Shown here: positions 32,889-42,285 of the stretch, piece by piece
Layout: every line of letters begins with the position of its first letter
Position numbering within the stretch: position 1 is the stretch's first letter
Source: Chara braunii
Taxonomy: Eukaryota > Streptophyta > Charophyceae > Charales > Characeae
Assembly: GCA_003427395.1 (NCBI GenBank)
Contig: BFEA01000217.1
Span: 1,008,278 to 1,056,099, forward strand
DNA length: 47,822 bases
Direction: 5' to 3'
Made by a program: the position numbers and the translations under genes
Notes under the pieces: generated by a model
Seen by the model: only the letters and a program-made list of their open reading frames with translations
The model's database searches: none
Told to the model about the DNA's origin: nothing

Positions 32889-33379
32889 CAGGCTCTTTGA
32901 CCTCTTTTCACTTTCTGGGAAAACTCAATCACCGCGAACCAATCATCTTTTGATAAATTTATATCAGGTAAGGGAGGAGCTGAAAATCCCTTGAAGGCAG
33001 TAAATCTAGTAGATCCAGTGAAGCAGTTGTTCTCTCTCTCAAGCCTTTCTTTCTCTCTCAGTATTACCTCTTCAGCAAATCCCCAACATCTCTCATACAC
33101 TGCGTCAGCACTTCTTTCTTTTGGAACATAGGTTCTCACATCATACACATCCAGATCTGTGAAATAAAATGTCAGTACATATAACCGTTCCTGCTCCCAT
33201 CCGCTCTCGACCATCTCATACCTGACAACTTCGTATGGAAATGTCTCTCTCTTGCTTAGACTATTCAGTGACCTTAGGAGACATTCAATCTTCTCTTGAC
33301 TTGGACCCGAAACTCTGTCAAAATTTGACCTTCCTTGTCTAATTACTTCTGCTGAAATCTCTTCAGTTCTCATGTCCAT
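32888..33379 (-). CDS. Pre-gag family unit U3, 163 residues
   Basis: An uninterrupted ORF starts at ATG 33379. Along the protein: EKIECLLRSLNSLSKRETFP, the core VYDVRTYVPKE, an acidic-basic helix (EEVILREKERLERENN), APPLPDINLSKDDWFAVIEF and a basic end KVKRGQRA. Family members U1, U2, U4 and U5 show the same order. The stop TGA shares one base with the ATG of U4 (TGATG at 32886-32890), an arrangement used elsewhere for stop-reinitiation. No known domain is recognised. This is one of two fully open copies in the array. Confidence 0.6.
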   Translation of the reverse strand: MDMRTEEISAEVIRQGRSNFDRVSGPSQEKIECLLRSLNSLSKRETFPYEVVRYEMVESGWEQERLYVLTFYFTDLDVYDVRTYVPKERSADAVYERCWGFAEEVILREKERLERENNCFTGSTRFTAFKGFSAPPLPDINLSKDDWFAVIEFSQKVKRGQRA

Positions 33380-33873
33380 TGTTTCTTTTTTGTCAATACC
33401 ATGTTGATTATCGGCAGCCAGCTAGTCCCATCACAATAACTGTCAGGTATAGGAGGGATTGGAACATTCTTCTATGTTACTGGCATTATACCCCATTCCA
33501 CTTTCTTCTTTTGCTTGATCAAGTCTGTCTTTTCGTCATAAATAAATTGGATCACGATCTCTCATAACCAATTAAAATTCTCACCATCATTGTCGCCTCC
33601 TTCCTTGACGTATGGGCGGATATCATAGATATCTCCCTCCAAGAAGTGAGTCAACACTACACTGATGGTTGAGCCACGAGAGTGATAGCCCCAACAAGCC
33701 TCATATCTGAAAGGAAATATCCCCCTTGTAGTAATTTGAGACATTTTTTTCAGAACACCGTCGACCAGCATCTGTCCCGATCCGTTTCACTCTCTTCCTT
33801 TCAATTTCTTTCAGTGTGTTTGACGATAATTGGGCATACCTGGTGTCAAGCTCGATTTTCTCCAGTCAATAAT
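33370..33873 (-). pseudogene. Pre-gag family unit U2
   Basis: This is the first unit of the array after the PBS. The N-terminal part (DTRYAQLSSNTLKEIERKR) lies in one frame. After a shift near 33780 it continues as DGVLKKMSQITTRGIFPFRY, SVVLTHFLEGDIYDIRPYVK and, past a TGA near 33562, a helix and VPIPPIPDSYCDGTSWLPII. It resembles U1 most closely at IYDIRPYVKEG and DGTSWL. Its terminal TGA lies within the first ten bases of unit U3 (ATG 33379). Confidence 0.55.
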
Positions 33874-34086
33874 GTCAATCTCCTTTTTCCGATCCAGTGT
33901 GATACCTCACACAAGGAAGAAATAAATCACAGTTAGCAGTCATGACTCTCAAGAAAATCGGGACTTTAAATGAGAATAGTAAAAATTAGCATGAAGCTCA
34001 TAAACTGTCAACAGTTCTCACGTCCTAATCAAGGTTCAAAGATGATGATGACCCAGGTTCATTCCGGACACGAAAATTTTTTCATG

Positions 34087-34104
34087 TCCTCGGCAACGGC
34101 GTCA
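34087..34104 (-). promoter_or_regulatory. Primer-binding site, tRNA-Asp-like
   Basis: On the minus strand this reads TGACGCCGTTGCCGAGGA. It matches the complement of the plant tRNA-Asp 3' end (TGGCGCCGTTGCCGGGGA), known from several plant gypsy elements, at 16 of 18 positions. It sits 4 bp inside the 5' LTR edge, where a PBS for minus-strand DNA synthesis should be. Both mismatches are G-to-A on the element strand. Confidence 0.75.
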
Positions 34105-34296
34105 CTTTTGTCGCACTTTTTTTAGTCGAACCCCTTCGGGCGACCGGAAAGCCAACAGGCTGTCACGCACGATTTTGTTGTTGATTGCAATAAATAAAAT
34201 AAATAAAATAATGCAAATCCCTTCCTGTTGTGTGCGTCCGTCTTCGAGCGAGACCCTTCAATTACGATCTTCGTCGGTCCCCGGTCTCAGGAACCT

Positions 34297-34302
34297 TTTA
34301 TT
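34297..34302 (-). terminator. Candidate poly-A signal near LTR end
   Basis: The minus strand reads AATAAA here, about 190 bp before the 3' edge of the LTR in element sense; the same motif lies at 14592-14597 in the other LTR. If used, the transcript would end close to the LTR edge. A single hexamer in AT-rich sequence is weak evidence. Confidence 0.3.
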
Positions 34303-34576
34303 TTGATTCGGACAACAGAGAATCATACAAATAATAATCATAAAATAGGAGAGTGTTGCGCATGCATCAATTATGTCAATTTTCTAATTCTGAGAACTAT
34401 GACAAGACATCCACGATGACAATCGTCAAGCAAGAATAATACAGAAAATAAAACGGACTGACTCTAGCAAAGACAGGAGCAATTGAGTGAGGGAATGAAA
34501 ACTCTTAATAATCTCAGAAAATACACATGAACGAGCGTGGTCAGCACCTCTCAAGAGTCCTCACTCATCCCTCTGG

Positions 34577-35251
34577 TCAGTCTCTTTCAATCTTTCTTTT
34601 CACTGATTTTCTCTGGTGTCGTGACCCACGCCCATGTACAATCTGGGACTGAGGCTTCGTCTCAAAATGCCACCTGTAGCCAGCAAGCTCTGAGCATGAC
34701 CATCCAAGGCAAATGACACGGTAGTCAACCATGGAGCAAAACTCCTCCCACAAAGTAGGCAGTCCGTCCACTGAAAAAACCCCTCGTCTGAGGTAGGGAT
34801 ACTCGGTGGGCTCGGTCAGTGCCTCAATGTCGATCACTGCTGGAGAGATGTACCTCTTTGCCATACCAATCACTTATAGCCAACCCGTGCCATCAGTAAG
34901 AAGAAAAGGGACTGGAGGGCTAGGATGGTCAGTATAAAGCATCGGCCCGAAGCTGCGGATCAACGTAGTACCACTCTCATCAAGCTCCCTCTCTCTCTGC
35001 TCAAGATAATTGGTGGCTGAGATCCAGGCCGCATCGAAAAGTTCATGAGTCTCCTTGCCCTTCTTCAGATAAGGCCTCAAATCGTGGATAGTGCCATCAA
35101 CAAAACTAGTCTAGACAACGAAGATTGACAGATCTCCCTGTCTGAAACCAATGACACTAACATACTGATAGCGGAATGCCTCCTTGCATGAAATCCGATT
35201 GAGACTGGTCAGCACTGACTCACTAACCAGCATAGACTGAACTATGCTCAT
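34577..35251 (-). pseudogene. Repeated-family unit U1 inside 5' LTR
   Basis: From ATG 35251 the frame runs 225 codons to 34577 with two in-frame stops (TAG 35111-35113, TAA about 34874). It carries the signature of the pre-gag family: VLTSLNRISCKEAFRYQYVS, TIHDLRPYLKKG, a helix with NYLEQRERELDESG, PPVPFLLTDGTGW, then VIGMAKRY. A C-terminal extension (AVIDIEALTEPTEYPYLRRG and SMVDYRVICLGWS) is not seen in the other units. The function is unknown. U1 is separated from U2 by the LTR edge and PBS. Confidence 0.6.
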
Positions 35252-35388
35252 GAGCGGCCTCGCCAGTGCAAAACCAACTGGGTGATCACTGAAAACTGAT
35301 TACCGAGCTGATTGCAGAAAAATGATTGTTGGAAACTGATTGCCGATACTCGTTTGTTGAAGACTTGAATGCAAAAAAAATTGTTTTA

Positions 35389-35542
35389 CTGAAAACTGAA
35401 TGCTGAAAACTGAATATTGGAAACTGAATGCTGAAGACTGAATATTGAAACCTNAATGCTGAAAACTGAATATTGAAACCTGAATGCTGAAAACTGAATA
35501 TTGGAACCTGAATGCTGAAAACTGAATATTCGAACCTGAATG
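35389..35542. repeat. 28-bp minisatellite, 5' LTR
   Basis: This is the counterpart of 15687-15840 with the same sequence and the same internal N. It lies about 140 bp upstream of unit U1 in the element sense. Confidence 0.85.
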
Positions 35543-36014
35543 TTGTTGTCTGAGTCTTANTGATCTGCGGNAAAGATACCAGTTTGTTTTNTTCNTAGCT
35601 CGTGNCAAACTGTTNTTTGAGGTCTGGCTCAGGTTTTCAATAATCTGCNTGCGTCAGATGCACACTCATCTCTCCTCTCATGAAGTAGGTGAATAACTTA
35701 TCTCACTCAAAATCCCGAAATGTTGTTTTGGTTGTGGATTAGGCTGCTGACTTGCTTGCGGATCCGATTTGCAAATCTGACTACCAGTCTAGTTACTGAT
35801 TGGTGGTTGACGGATTATTGGTTTAATTGCTGTTGAGAGTAGTTGACCTAGGACTGAACACTGCTGGGTATTGGTCTGAGTATCGGTTGAACGTCTGAGT
35901 ATCGGTTGAACATAAACCGAGTTCAGAAAACCGACTCGTCCTTTTCTGTATGCTAATTCGGATTCATAGCACAATTTTCTTGATCAAGGAATCTGATTAC
36001 CATCCAGACACTGA

Positions 36015-36441
36015 TCAGGAGAACTGGCCAACTACTCGTGCTCGCTCGAGCTTAGCAACGACCCGCTCGACGGACTCCAGTGACGAACCTGTGCTATGCA
36101 ACTTTCCGCTTTTGTTACGAAAATAGGTCACATATTCAACATATTTCTTATCTCCCATCCTCTAAACTAAGGTCTCTCGTAAAATCACCTTCTGAAGTTC
36201 CATACACTCTACAGCTTCAGCGTCCCAATTCTCAGATTTGTCTTTAATAATTTCGCTCTTAACCACCAGGATCTCTTCGTCTTTCATCGGTCCCACCTCT
36301 GATTCTTAAGGAAAAACCTCAGTTATTGAGGCAATGCCAATTGATAACTCCAAACAGCTCTTATAGCCTACTGAGAAATTCAGCTCACAGGGTTCCAGTC
36401 TTAGAAGCACCAGTTCCANTTGACTGAAGAGAAACCCTCAG
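36015..36441 (-). pseudogene. LTR ORF C remnant (5' LTR)
   Basis: One minus-strand frame reads as protein-like sequence through two stops (TAA at 36306-36308, TAG at 36162-36164) to a TGA at 36015. Segments include LELVLLRLEPCELNFSVGYK, GPMKDEEILVVKSEIIKDK, NWDAEAVECMELQKVILRE and GDKKYVEYVTYFRNKSGKL. Codon-scale regularity over about 135 codons suggests former coding. Its second half resembles ORF B in layout (a basic helix, then an XVTVXY-type strand), so B and C may be distant paralogues. An N at 36419 falls at a possible start codon. Confidence 0.4.
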
Positions 36442-37016
36442 GTGAGTTGAGTCATCGCCTCTACAACCAGCTTTAAAATTGCATTCATGGGCTGAGACGA
36501 GNGCTGCTCACGCCACTNGGTTGCTTTCCGAAGACTGTGGTTGGCCTGAGATATTTTGCTCAAGATGTAAACAGTCATAAATCATTAATCGATAAGGCCG
36601 AATGAAAACGGNCTTTCTCTCAGAAAATAGNTGACTATTAAAGATAGACTAATTGTGGTGACCAACAACAGAGTCTGNTGTTTGGAAACTCTAAGTAGAA
36701 CCATCAAAAGAGAGAAAGATCCTTTCCCAACAGGGTAGGGGCAGGGCAGAAGATTCCTTGCAATTTTACTGGCCTCGATTGCTCTGCGCTCGGAGTTACG
36801 AGTCCCGATACTCAAGCATGGGTTATGCTACTCAAGCATGGGTTAACGTGATCNGTCCTTCAACCTAAGGGCAAAATTNTGAGCTCAAGACGAACCTAAG
36901 CACAGACTGGTGGACCACTTTGCATTATTCGTTTGCCCTGTTCCGCCAACCCAAGCGCTACAGGGCATCGTCAGTTCAACCATTCATATACTGCCCCAAA
37001 ACAGAAGTCAGATACG

Positions 37017-37175
37017 GCCAGGGCTCTAATTCAATGAGCTGGTAAGAACGAGTGAGCACGTAAGAGCCAGGGCTCTAATTCAATGAGCTGGTAAGAACGA
37101 GTGAGCACGTAAGAGGCAGGGCTCTAATTCAATAAGCTGGTAAGAACGAGTGAGCACGTAAGAGCCAGGGCTCTG
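37017..37175. repeat. 49-bp tandem repeat, 5' LTR
   Basis: This is the identical counterpart of 17315-17473, with the same number of units. Confidence 0.9.
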
Positions 37176-38631
37176 AGAGAGTTGCCCTAATGCTCAGACA
37201 AGTGACTAATTTTCAAGTCAAAGAAGTATACAGTCGGTGATTAATTACAAGGACAGAGTCACCGCTAGACCTGCACTCCAGTTTACCTTAAATACCGCCC
37301 CAATAGTGGCTCCCGCTCAAGCTAGACGTGACCGACTGTTGAATCTCGCAGTGTAGGCGGCCTGTCATCAGCTATCACTGCTGTCATATACAGATCGAGT
37401 GCCTCTTGGTACGGACCAATGTTAAAAAAACAAAACAAAACGATATGTCGAATTCTGTGTGCTCTGGATCTTAACATTCATTGATGCAGCCAGGCACGAT
37501 TCTCACTCGGACGACACTCGGTGTCACTAACTGATTTCCAGATAGAATTTGTCAACTTTTACCAAACGTGCGCTTTTATCAATGGTCAAAGAAAATGCTT
37601 TTGCCCCACTGGAAGTCTGTTATCGTGCCTTGTCAGCGCAAAGCACGAGGGAGCTTAGTTGTACTGACTTATGATTTTCTCAGACTTCCTAGTGAACACA
37701 GTACGCAAATCATTTTCCCAATCCCCTAGGATGAAACTGTCGACTCCCTACGACTACTTACTCTCAGTCACCACCAGGGTGGGAAAAACNTATTGACTCC
37801 TGATACCCTTCCCGATTGTAGCAGTTCATGGACATTTTCAGGTAGCCCACTCATTCCCATCAAGACGCGTGGTTTAAGCCCTCATTTTGCACTTNAAGTT
37901 TTAAGCGCTCTACCTCTGAAGGTTTACAGGAATAGAACNTGGTTGAGACTTTGAAAGTTGATCGCGAACCAATCATTAGCATCCCATTCCTTCCATAATT
38001 AGTCTCCGTCGAGCAAAAACTTCGCAAGGANATACCCGATTTTNCTNAAGATCNACTTCCTCTTTTTCATCAANNGNCTACAAAAAAAGAATACGAAAGA
38101 GGTGTTTTCGGAGTATCTCCCTTCACTCGCACACTCCGCACCTATCGTAAGAGAGGAAGAATCCGTTTTGTGTGGTTCTGGTTAGCAGGNTAGAGCTTAA
38201 CGATCGCAGAGCATCAAACCCTCATTGTTAAGCTCNCCCAACCNAACCTAGCACTAACCCAACGGATTCTNCTCTCAGCGCAAGAGACCTGAGTACCNAC
38301 AANAAGAGTACTGTAATCATTGAGCCATTCACACCACAACATAGAAAGGAGTGGGCATATAAGAGCGTCACACGAGTCGGGTGAGATCAACANACTTGCA
38401 ACTTAAAACCACCATTAAGGTTCTTCAGGANACGGTNCATTCCTCATATCGGGTCTCGTCAGTCTGAAAGCCTGACAATNGCATATAGTCTNNCTCTTCA
38501 ATCAGCACATAACGGCCACTGGTCCNNAACTGCCCATCACACAAGCTTAGTATTTAAAGTTTTCNGCCTCAAGTTTAAACTCGNACNACGACATCAATAC
38601 CCAGCNTCAACGNCGCGTCACACCNTGCCAN

Positions 38632-38769
38632 GTGCCAGAAAGTACCGCAGTGCANAATGTCACNCGTTATGCAGTGCTACGCGTCACACTGCGCCACGTG
38701 CCAGAGAGTACAGCAGTGCACAATGTCACGNGTNATGTANTACTACGCGTCACACAGTGCCACGTGCCC
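38632..38769. repeat. 66-bp tandem repeat, 5' LTR
   Basis: This is the counterpart of 18930-19067, with matching Ns. It lies at the edge of the near-identical central part of the LTRs. Confidence 0.8.
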
Positions 38770-39816
38770 NTCACCAGTTTCCCGTCACGTCCAAGTGGCG
38801 TNCGAACTTATAGTCAGTCAAAGAGGGAAACCAGACGTCTACTTCACTAAACGCTCCTCTCCCTTCGTTTGGCACGAAGAACGATAACAGGAGAAATCTT
38901 GAACAGAGTTGGCGGTCAGGGTAGCAACTCAATTTTCCCAATATTCCTTCACACAGGCTTCCCCCCCTCTCCACGCACCTCTCGTCCTAGCAACCCACCA
39001 GTTATCCTCACCAGTATCCACAGAGTCACTTAGCGTGAGGTGCCACCAAGACTTAAGAGAGAAGGTAAAGTCAACTAAATCTCGTAATACAGCCACTTGG
39101 CTTCTCAAGGACCCATTAGAGCGCGACTCTACGACCACGTTTAGTCTCTTTCTCCCTCTTACAACTCTGCAATTTGACCCTCTCTCCTCTTTTGATGTGC
39201 AGTTGAGTGCTCTCTCGTCACCGGAGATCAGGAGACAACCATGGTGAAGACTGGGACCAAAGTAAACAATACCGACTCGCCACCATAATTCGAGAAGGAA
39301 TGCTTTAGCAAGAAAACACTACTGCGCAAAAGTTGTGGTCCGCATGCGTTACGGAAAGAGTTCCTCAAGTGATCGGTGGTGCTCGTTCAAAAGTTGATAC
39401 AGTCGACATCACCTGATATACGAGCAAAAGAGCACGAAGACATCACTTGGCGAATGAGCGAGAGGCGCCCTGAAAACTGGTCGCTCTAGCGAAAGGGCAA
39501 GGAAGTACAGAGACGGGTAGCTTGTCAAATGAGAAAAGGAAGCTCTCAGAGCGCTGTGCGCAAAAAGCGTTGACCCTCTCTTTCTCTGCTTGTCACGATC
39601 ACATACTGCAATCCTGTTGACGTCAGCATCTCCAACGCACATACATCGAGCAGAACCGCTGCGTCTTTTTTTTTGCATTGTCTACGCACTCGGTTATTCT
39701 CTCGCGCTCTTCTCTCAGAGCGCTCCACATGAAACCAGGTGCCTGCGCAACCGCCCTTGCCTCAACCTCCCCGCTGCTGGACCTCTTGCCACGAGTGTCG
39801 ATTTTCCTCTCTTGCC

Positions 39817-40335
39817 TCACACCCGCTTACCTTTACTCTGTTTTCCTCCGGTCCCGTGGCCTCTGGGAATCGGCTGTCGTGAGCTGGCCTCGGGTCCCTT
39901 CTCCACTGGTTCCGGGGCTCGGTGGTGCCTTTGGATCTCCTCGGGTCTGTTCCAGGACCTGAGATCCGTCTCACGGTCCACCTCGCTCATTTCACTCTCT
40001 CCACCTGAGTGTCTCTCGTTGTGCTGTTCCTCCCTTGTCTCGGTCCCTGTTGATGACTCGGTCTCGTGGTAGATGACCGTCACTCTCAAACCCACAGTCA
40101 CTCCGTCTCGTCTGCACCTCCGCTCCGCCCTGTCGCGCGCTTCGGAAATGGCAGCCTGCAGCCTCTGGTCTCCTCGCATCTCCTCCTCTCTCCCCCCTTC
40201 AATGCAGACCTTCAGCCGGACTACTTCTCCCCCATCACAATTCATGGCCGTCGTAATCAGGGGGCCTTCACTCGACACGGGAACCCAGCGTACCGTGTGC
40301 CGCCAACTGCCAGGCCTATAGCCGTGTAAAGCCAT
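39817..40335 (-). CDS. LTR-encoded ORF B, 172 residues
   Basis: An uninterrupted frame starts at ATG 40335, about 150 bp downstream of the TATA position, and ends at 39817. The N-terminal half has a compact fold-like pattern (GSWRHTVRWVPVSSEGP, GGEVVRLKVCIEGG, RLQAAISEARDRAER, VTVGLRVTVIYHE). The C-terminal half is hydrophilic (EEQHNERHSGGESEMSE, then Arg/Pro-rich). In the 3' LTR the same frame persists (20638-20117), with a 3-bp indel and one TAG at 20468-20470, so the reading frame is conserved. I know of no matching family. The position recalls retroviral LTR genes, but no function is implied. Confidence 0.5.
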   Translation of the reverse strand: MALHGYRPGSWRHTVRWVPVSSEGPLITTAMNCDGGEVVRLKVCIEGGREEEMRGDQRLQAAISEARDRAERRCRRDGVTVGLRVTVIYHETESSTGTETREEQHNERHSGGESEMSEVDRETDLRSWNRPEEIQRHHRAPEPVEKGPEASSRQPIPRGHGTGGKQSKGKRV

Positions 40336-41879
40336 TGCCACTCAGAGTAGCCTGCCCCGCTTGATAGACAACACAATACTAGATCGTCGACTTCCTATAG
40401 CAGACCACTCCCCACCGGAACTCGCAGTATAGACTGTAAATCACCAGTCGACTGGTCACGGACAATATCTCAACTCCCTTTCCTATAGGCCTGTCCTATG
40501 TGTTCTGCACGAAGGACTCATATTAGTCATTTTCAGACTTTACCAGTATTTCAAGAATTTTACAGTTATCAAAATGACTTGCAAATTAAACCGAATAGTT
40601 TTCAGAGAAACACCTGTGCCTATAACCCAATCGATCGATCACTAACTAGCCTCTCTCTTGACAGTTCTAGATCCTAGCAAAATAGCAACAGGTTCGGCAC
40701 TATGGTCCCATAACGGGGAACAGATGATCGCATTTCCCCCCTTTTTAGTGCACCCTCGGTCTATCCCAGTTGGGTGCCCGTGTCCGATGGCAAGGAGGGG
40801 GCTTATGACCCTCCATGAAGGGGGTGATAGGCCTCCTACTGATGCGGCCGCGGGTCGCCCTCCTTTTGAGGTCCTGCCGCGCGATGTCAGATCGAAGCGC
40901 ATCCACAGACTGTACACGTGAGATCGGAGTACTTAGGCCACGAAAAGATGGTTTGAAATCCAAACCGTTGGCTTCCCGCGAAAGGATAAACCAATAGGTA
41001 GAAAATCAAATTTAGAAAACTAAATAATAATAATAAAATAAAATAACAATAATAACCACAAGAAAAATGAAAAGGAAGGAAAGGGCGGCGACACAAAATC
41101 TCTCCGTGCACCAGCTTTGCCTGAACCGCGCCCCGCGCTCACACACGGATCTGGGGTTCCTTTTCTTTCTTTTCCCGCTTTCTTTCCTTTTTTAGTTCTC
41201 ACTGTACATGCCTCTTAACCTGGCCACCGGGGTCCGTACGATTCGGACAAATAGGTCCGGTACAGGCAATTTTACGAGGGGTTGATAAGACCCAGACCAT
41301 GAGACGACAGTTGTGGTCCGAGACCTGAATCAGCGGCCTTCCCCACGAAGTGACAGATCCTTCAGGTGGAAAGCGGTAATTCAAAATTTTAGAAAAGAAA
41401 TCATAGCATCGTAGTGACCCGAGGCCACTAGATTTTCCCCATACTAAAGCGGTTTTAGATTTTTGGCGTTTTATTTTCTTTTCCTCTTCCCTTCTCCGAC
41501 AACGACTTTCTGTCTCATGCATCCTATTCATAACTCGGCATCAGGGCACTCGGCGCAGTAGAAAAGACTGCGCTACCCCCTTCATCTCCGCGTTCGAGGG
41601 CGAGCCTGGCGGCCACCACGGTCACAGGCCGGTCGTGCTCTGCTGTACAGCAGGGCGCCGAGCCTGCGTGGACCAACGGAAGTCCTGTGGCGCACCCCTT
41701 TTGTCGGGGGTACTGCCACTGGGACTGGTCCATGCCAAGGCACAGCTTGGATACTAGGAACAACAGGGATCCAGGATATGTCTACTGGTTGGAACATCAG
41801 CTCGGGGAGATGGTACAAGAATTGGTACCAACCAGGGCTTGGTGCACAGAGGAGGGCCAAGAAGTTGTGCCCTCCGACA

Positions 41880-42120
41880 GCGCGCGGGTGTCGTTCTTGT
41901 CAGGGGTTTGAATTGACAATCTGCTAGGACTGCAGGGTTGGTGTGAGTAAAGTCGACCACACTTTTCTCTTTGAGGTGTATTGTTAATTCTGGGTGATGT
42001 GGTGAGTCCTTATCCATCAGTCAATTGCATCCTGGGAAGACTGTCTGTCCAGGTTCAACCTCCTGGTGAGTCTGGCACAGTCATGATTTTATTTGTGGAG
42101 TTTTGTATAGACTAGTGAAT
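41880..42120. other. Flank of the giant element, no gene
   Basis: Sequence outside the 5' LTR edge starts GCGCGCGGGTG. No coding or repeat feature is recognised before the CA tract. Confidence 0.4.
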
Positions 42121-42126
42121 ATGACA

Positions 42127-42143
42127 ACACACACACACATACA

Positions 42144-42212
<69 letters not shown>

Positions 42213-42216
42213 GCGC
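42127..42216. repeat. (CA)n followed by (GC)n
   Basis: A CA-rich microsatellite with a few AT interruptions passes directly into about nine GC dinucleotides (42198-42216). Uninterrupted alternating purine-pyrimidine of this kind can adopt Z-DNA. Confidence 0.95.
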
Positions 42217-42285
42217 TCGTGCTCGCAGACTCTCATCTATGCGAATAAAAACATGTCTCACTCACACAGTCTTTCATCTGTATAT

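Larger units (their letters stand above)
14404..41879 (-). mobile_element. Giant Ty3/gypsy-type LTR retrotransposon, ~27.5 kb
   Basis: Two direct repeats of about 7.8 kb flank an 11.9-kb interior. The interior carries, on the minus strand, small repeated ORFs, gag with a zinc knuckle, protease, RT (YVDD), RNase H and a DD35E integrase. The PR-RT-RH-IN order defines Ty3/gypsy (Metaviridae). Both repeats end in TGTCG/CGACA-type inverted ends (the outer TG of the 3' copy reads TA), and a tRNA-Asp-like PBS lies next to the 5' LTR. No target-site duplication is visible (ATTGC before 14404, GCGCG after 41879). Every enzyme domain has stops or frameshifts, so this copy could move only with proteins from elsewhere. 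Confidence 0.85.
34109..41879 (-). repeat. 5' LTR, 7771 bp
   Basis: This copy starts with TGTCGCAC (34109) and ends with CTCCGACA (41879), giving 5-bp TGTCG/CGACA inverted ends. It lies upstream of gag in the minus-strand sense and would drive transcription. Its TATA box is damaged by a small deletion at about 40482-40485. It carries an intact version of the LTR ORF at 39817-40335. Confidence 0.9.

Noticed and set aside
14265-42216. The CA tracts on both sides as a split insertion target
   Set aside because: The sequences between the tracts and the element ends differ, and no matching flank or duplication was found.
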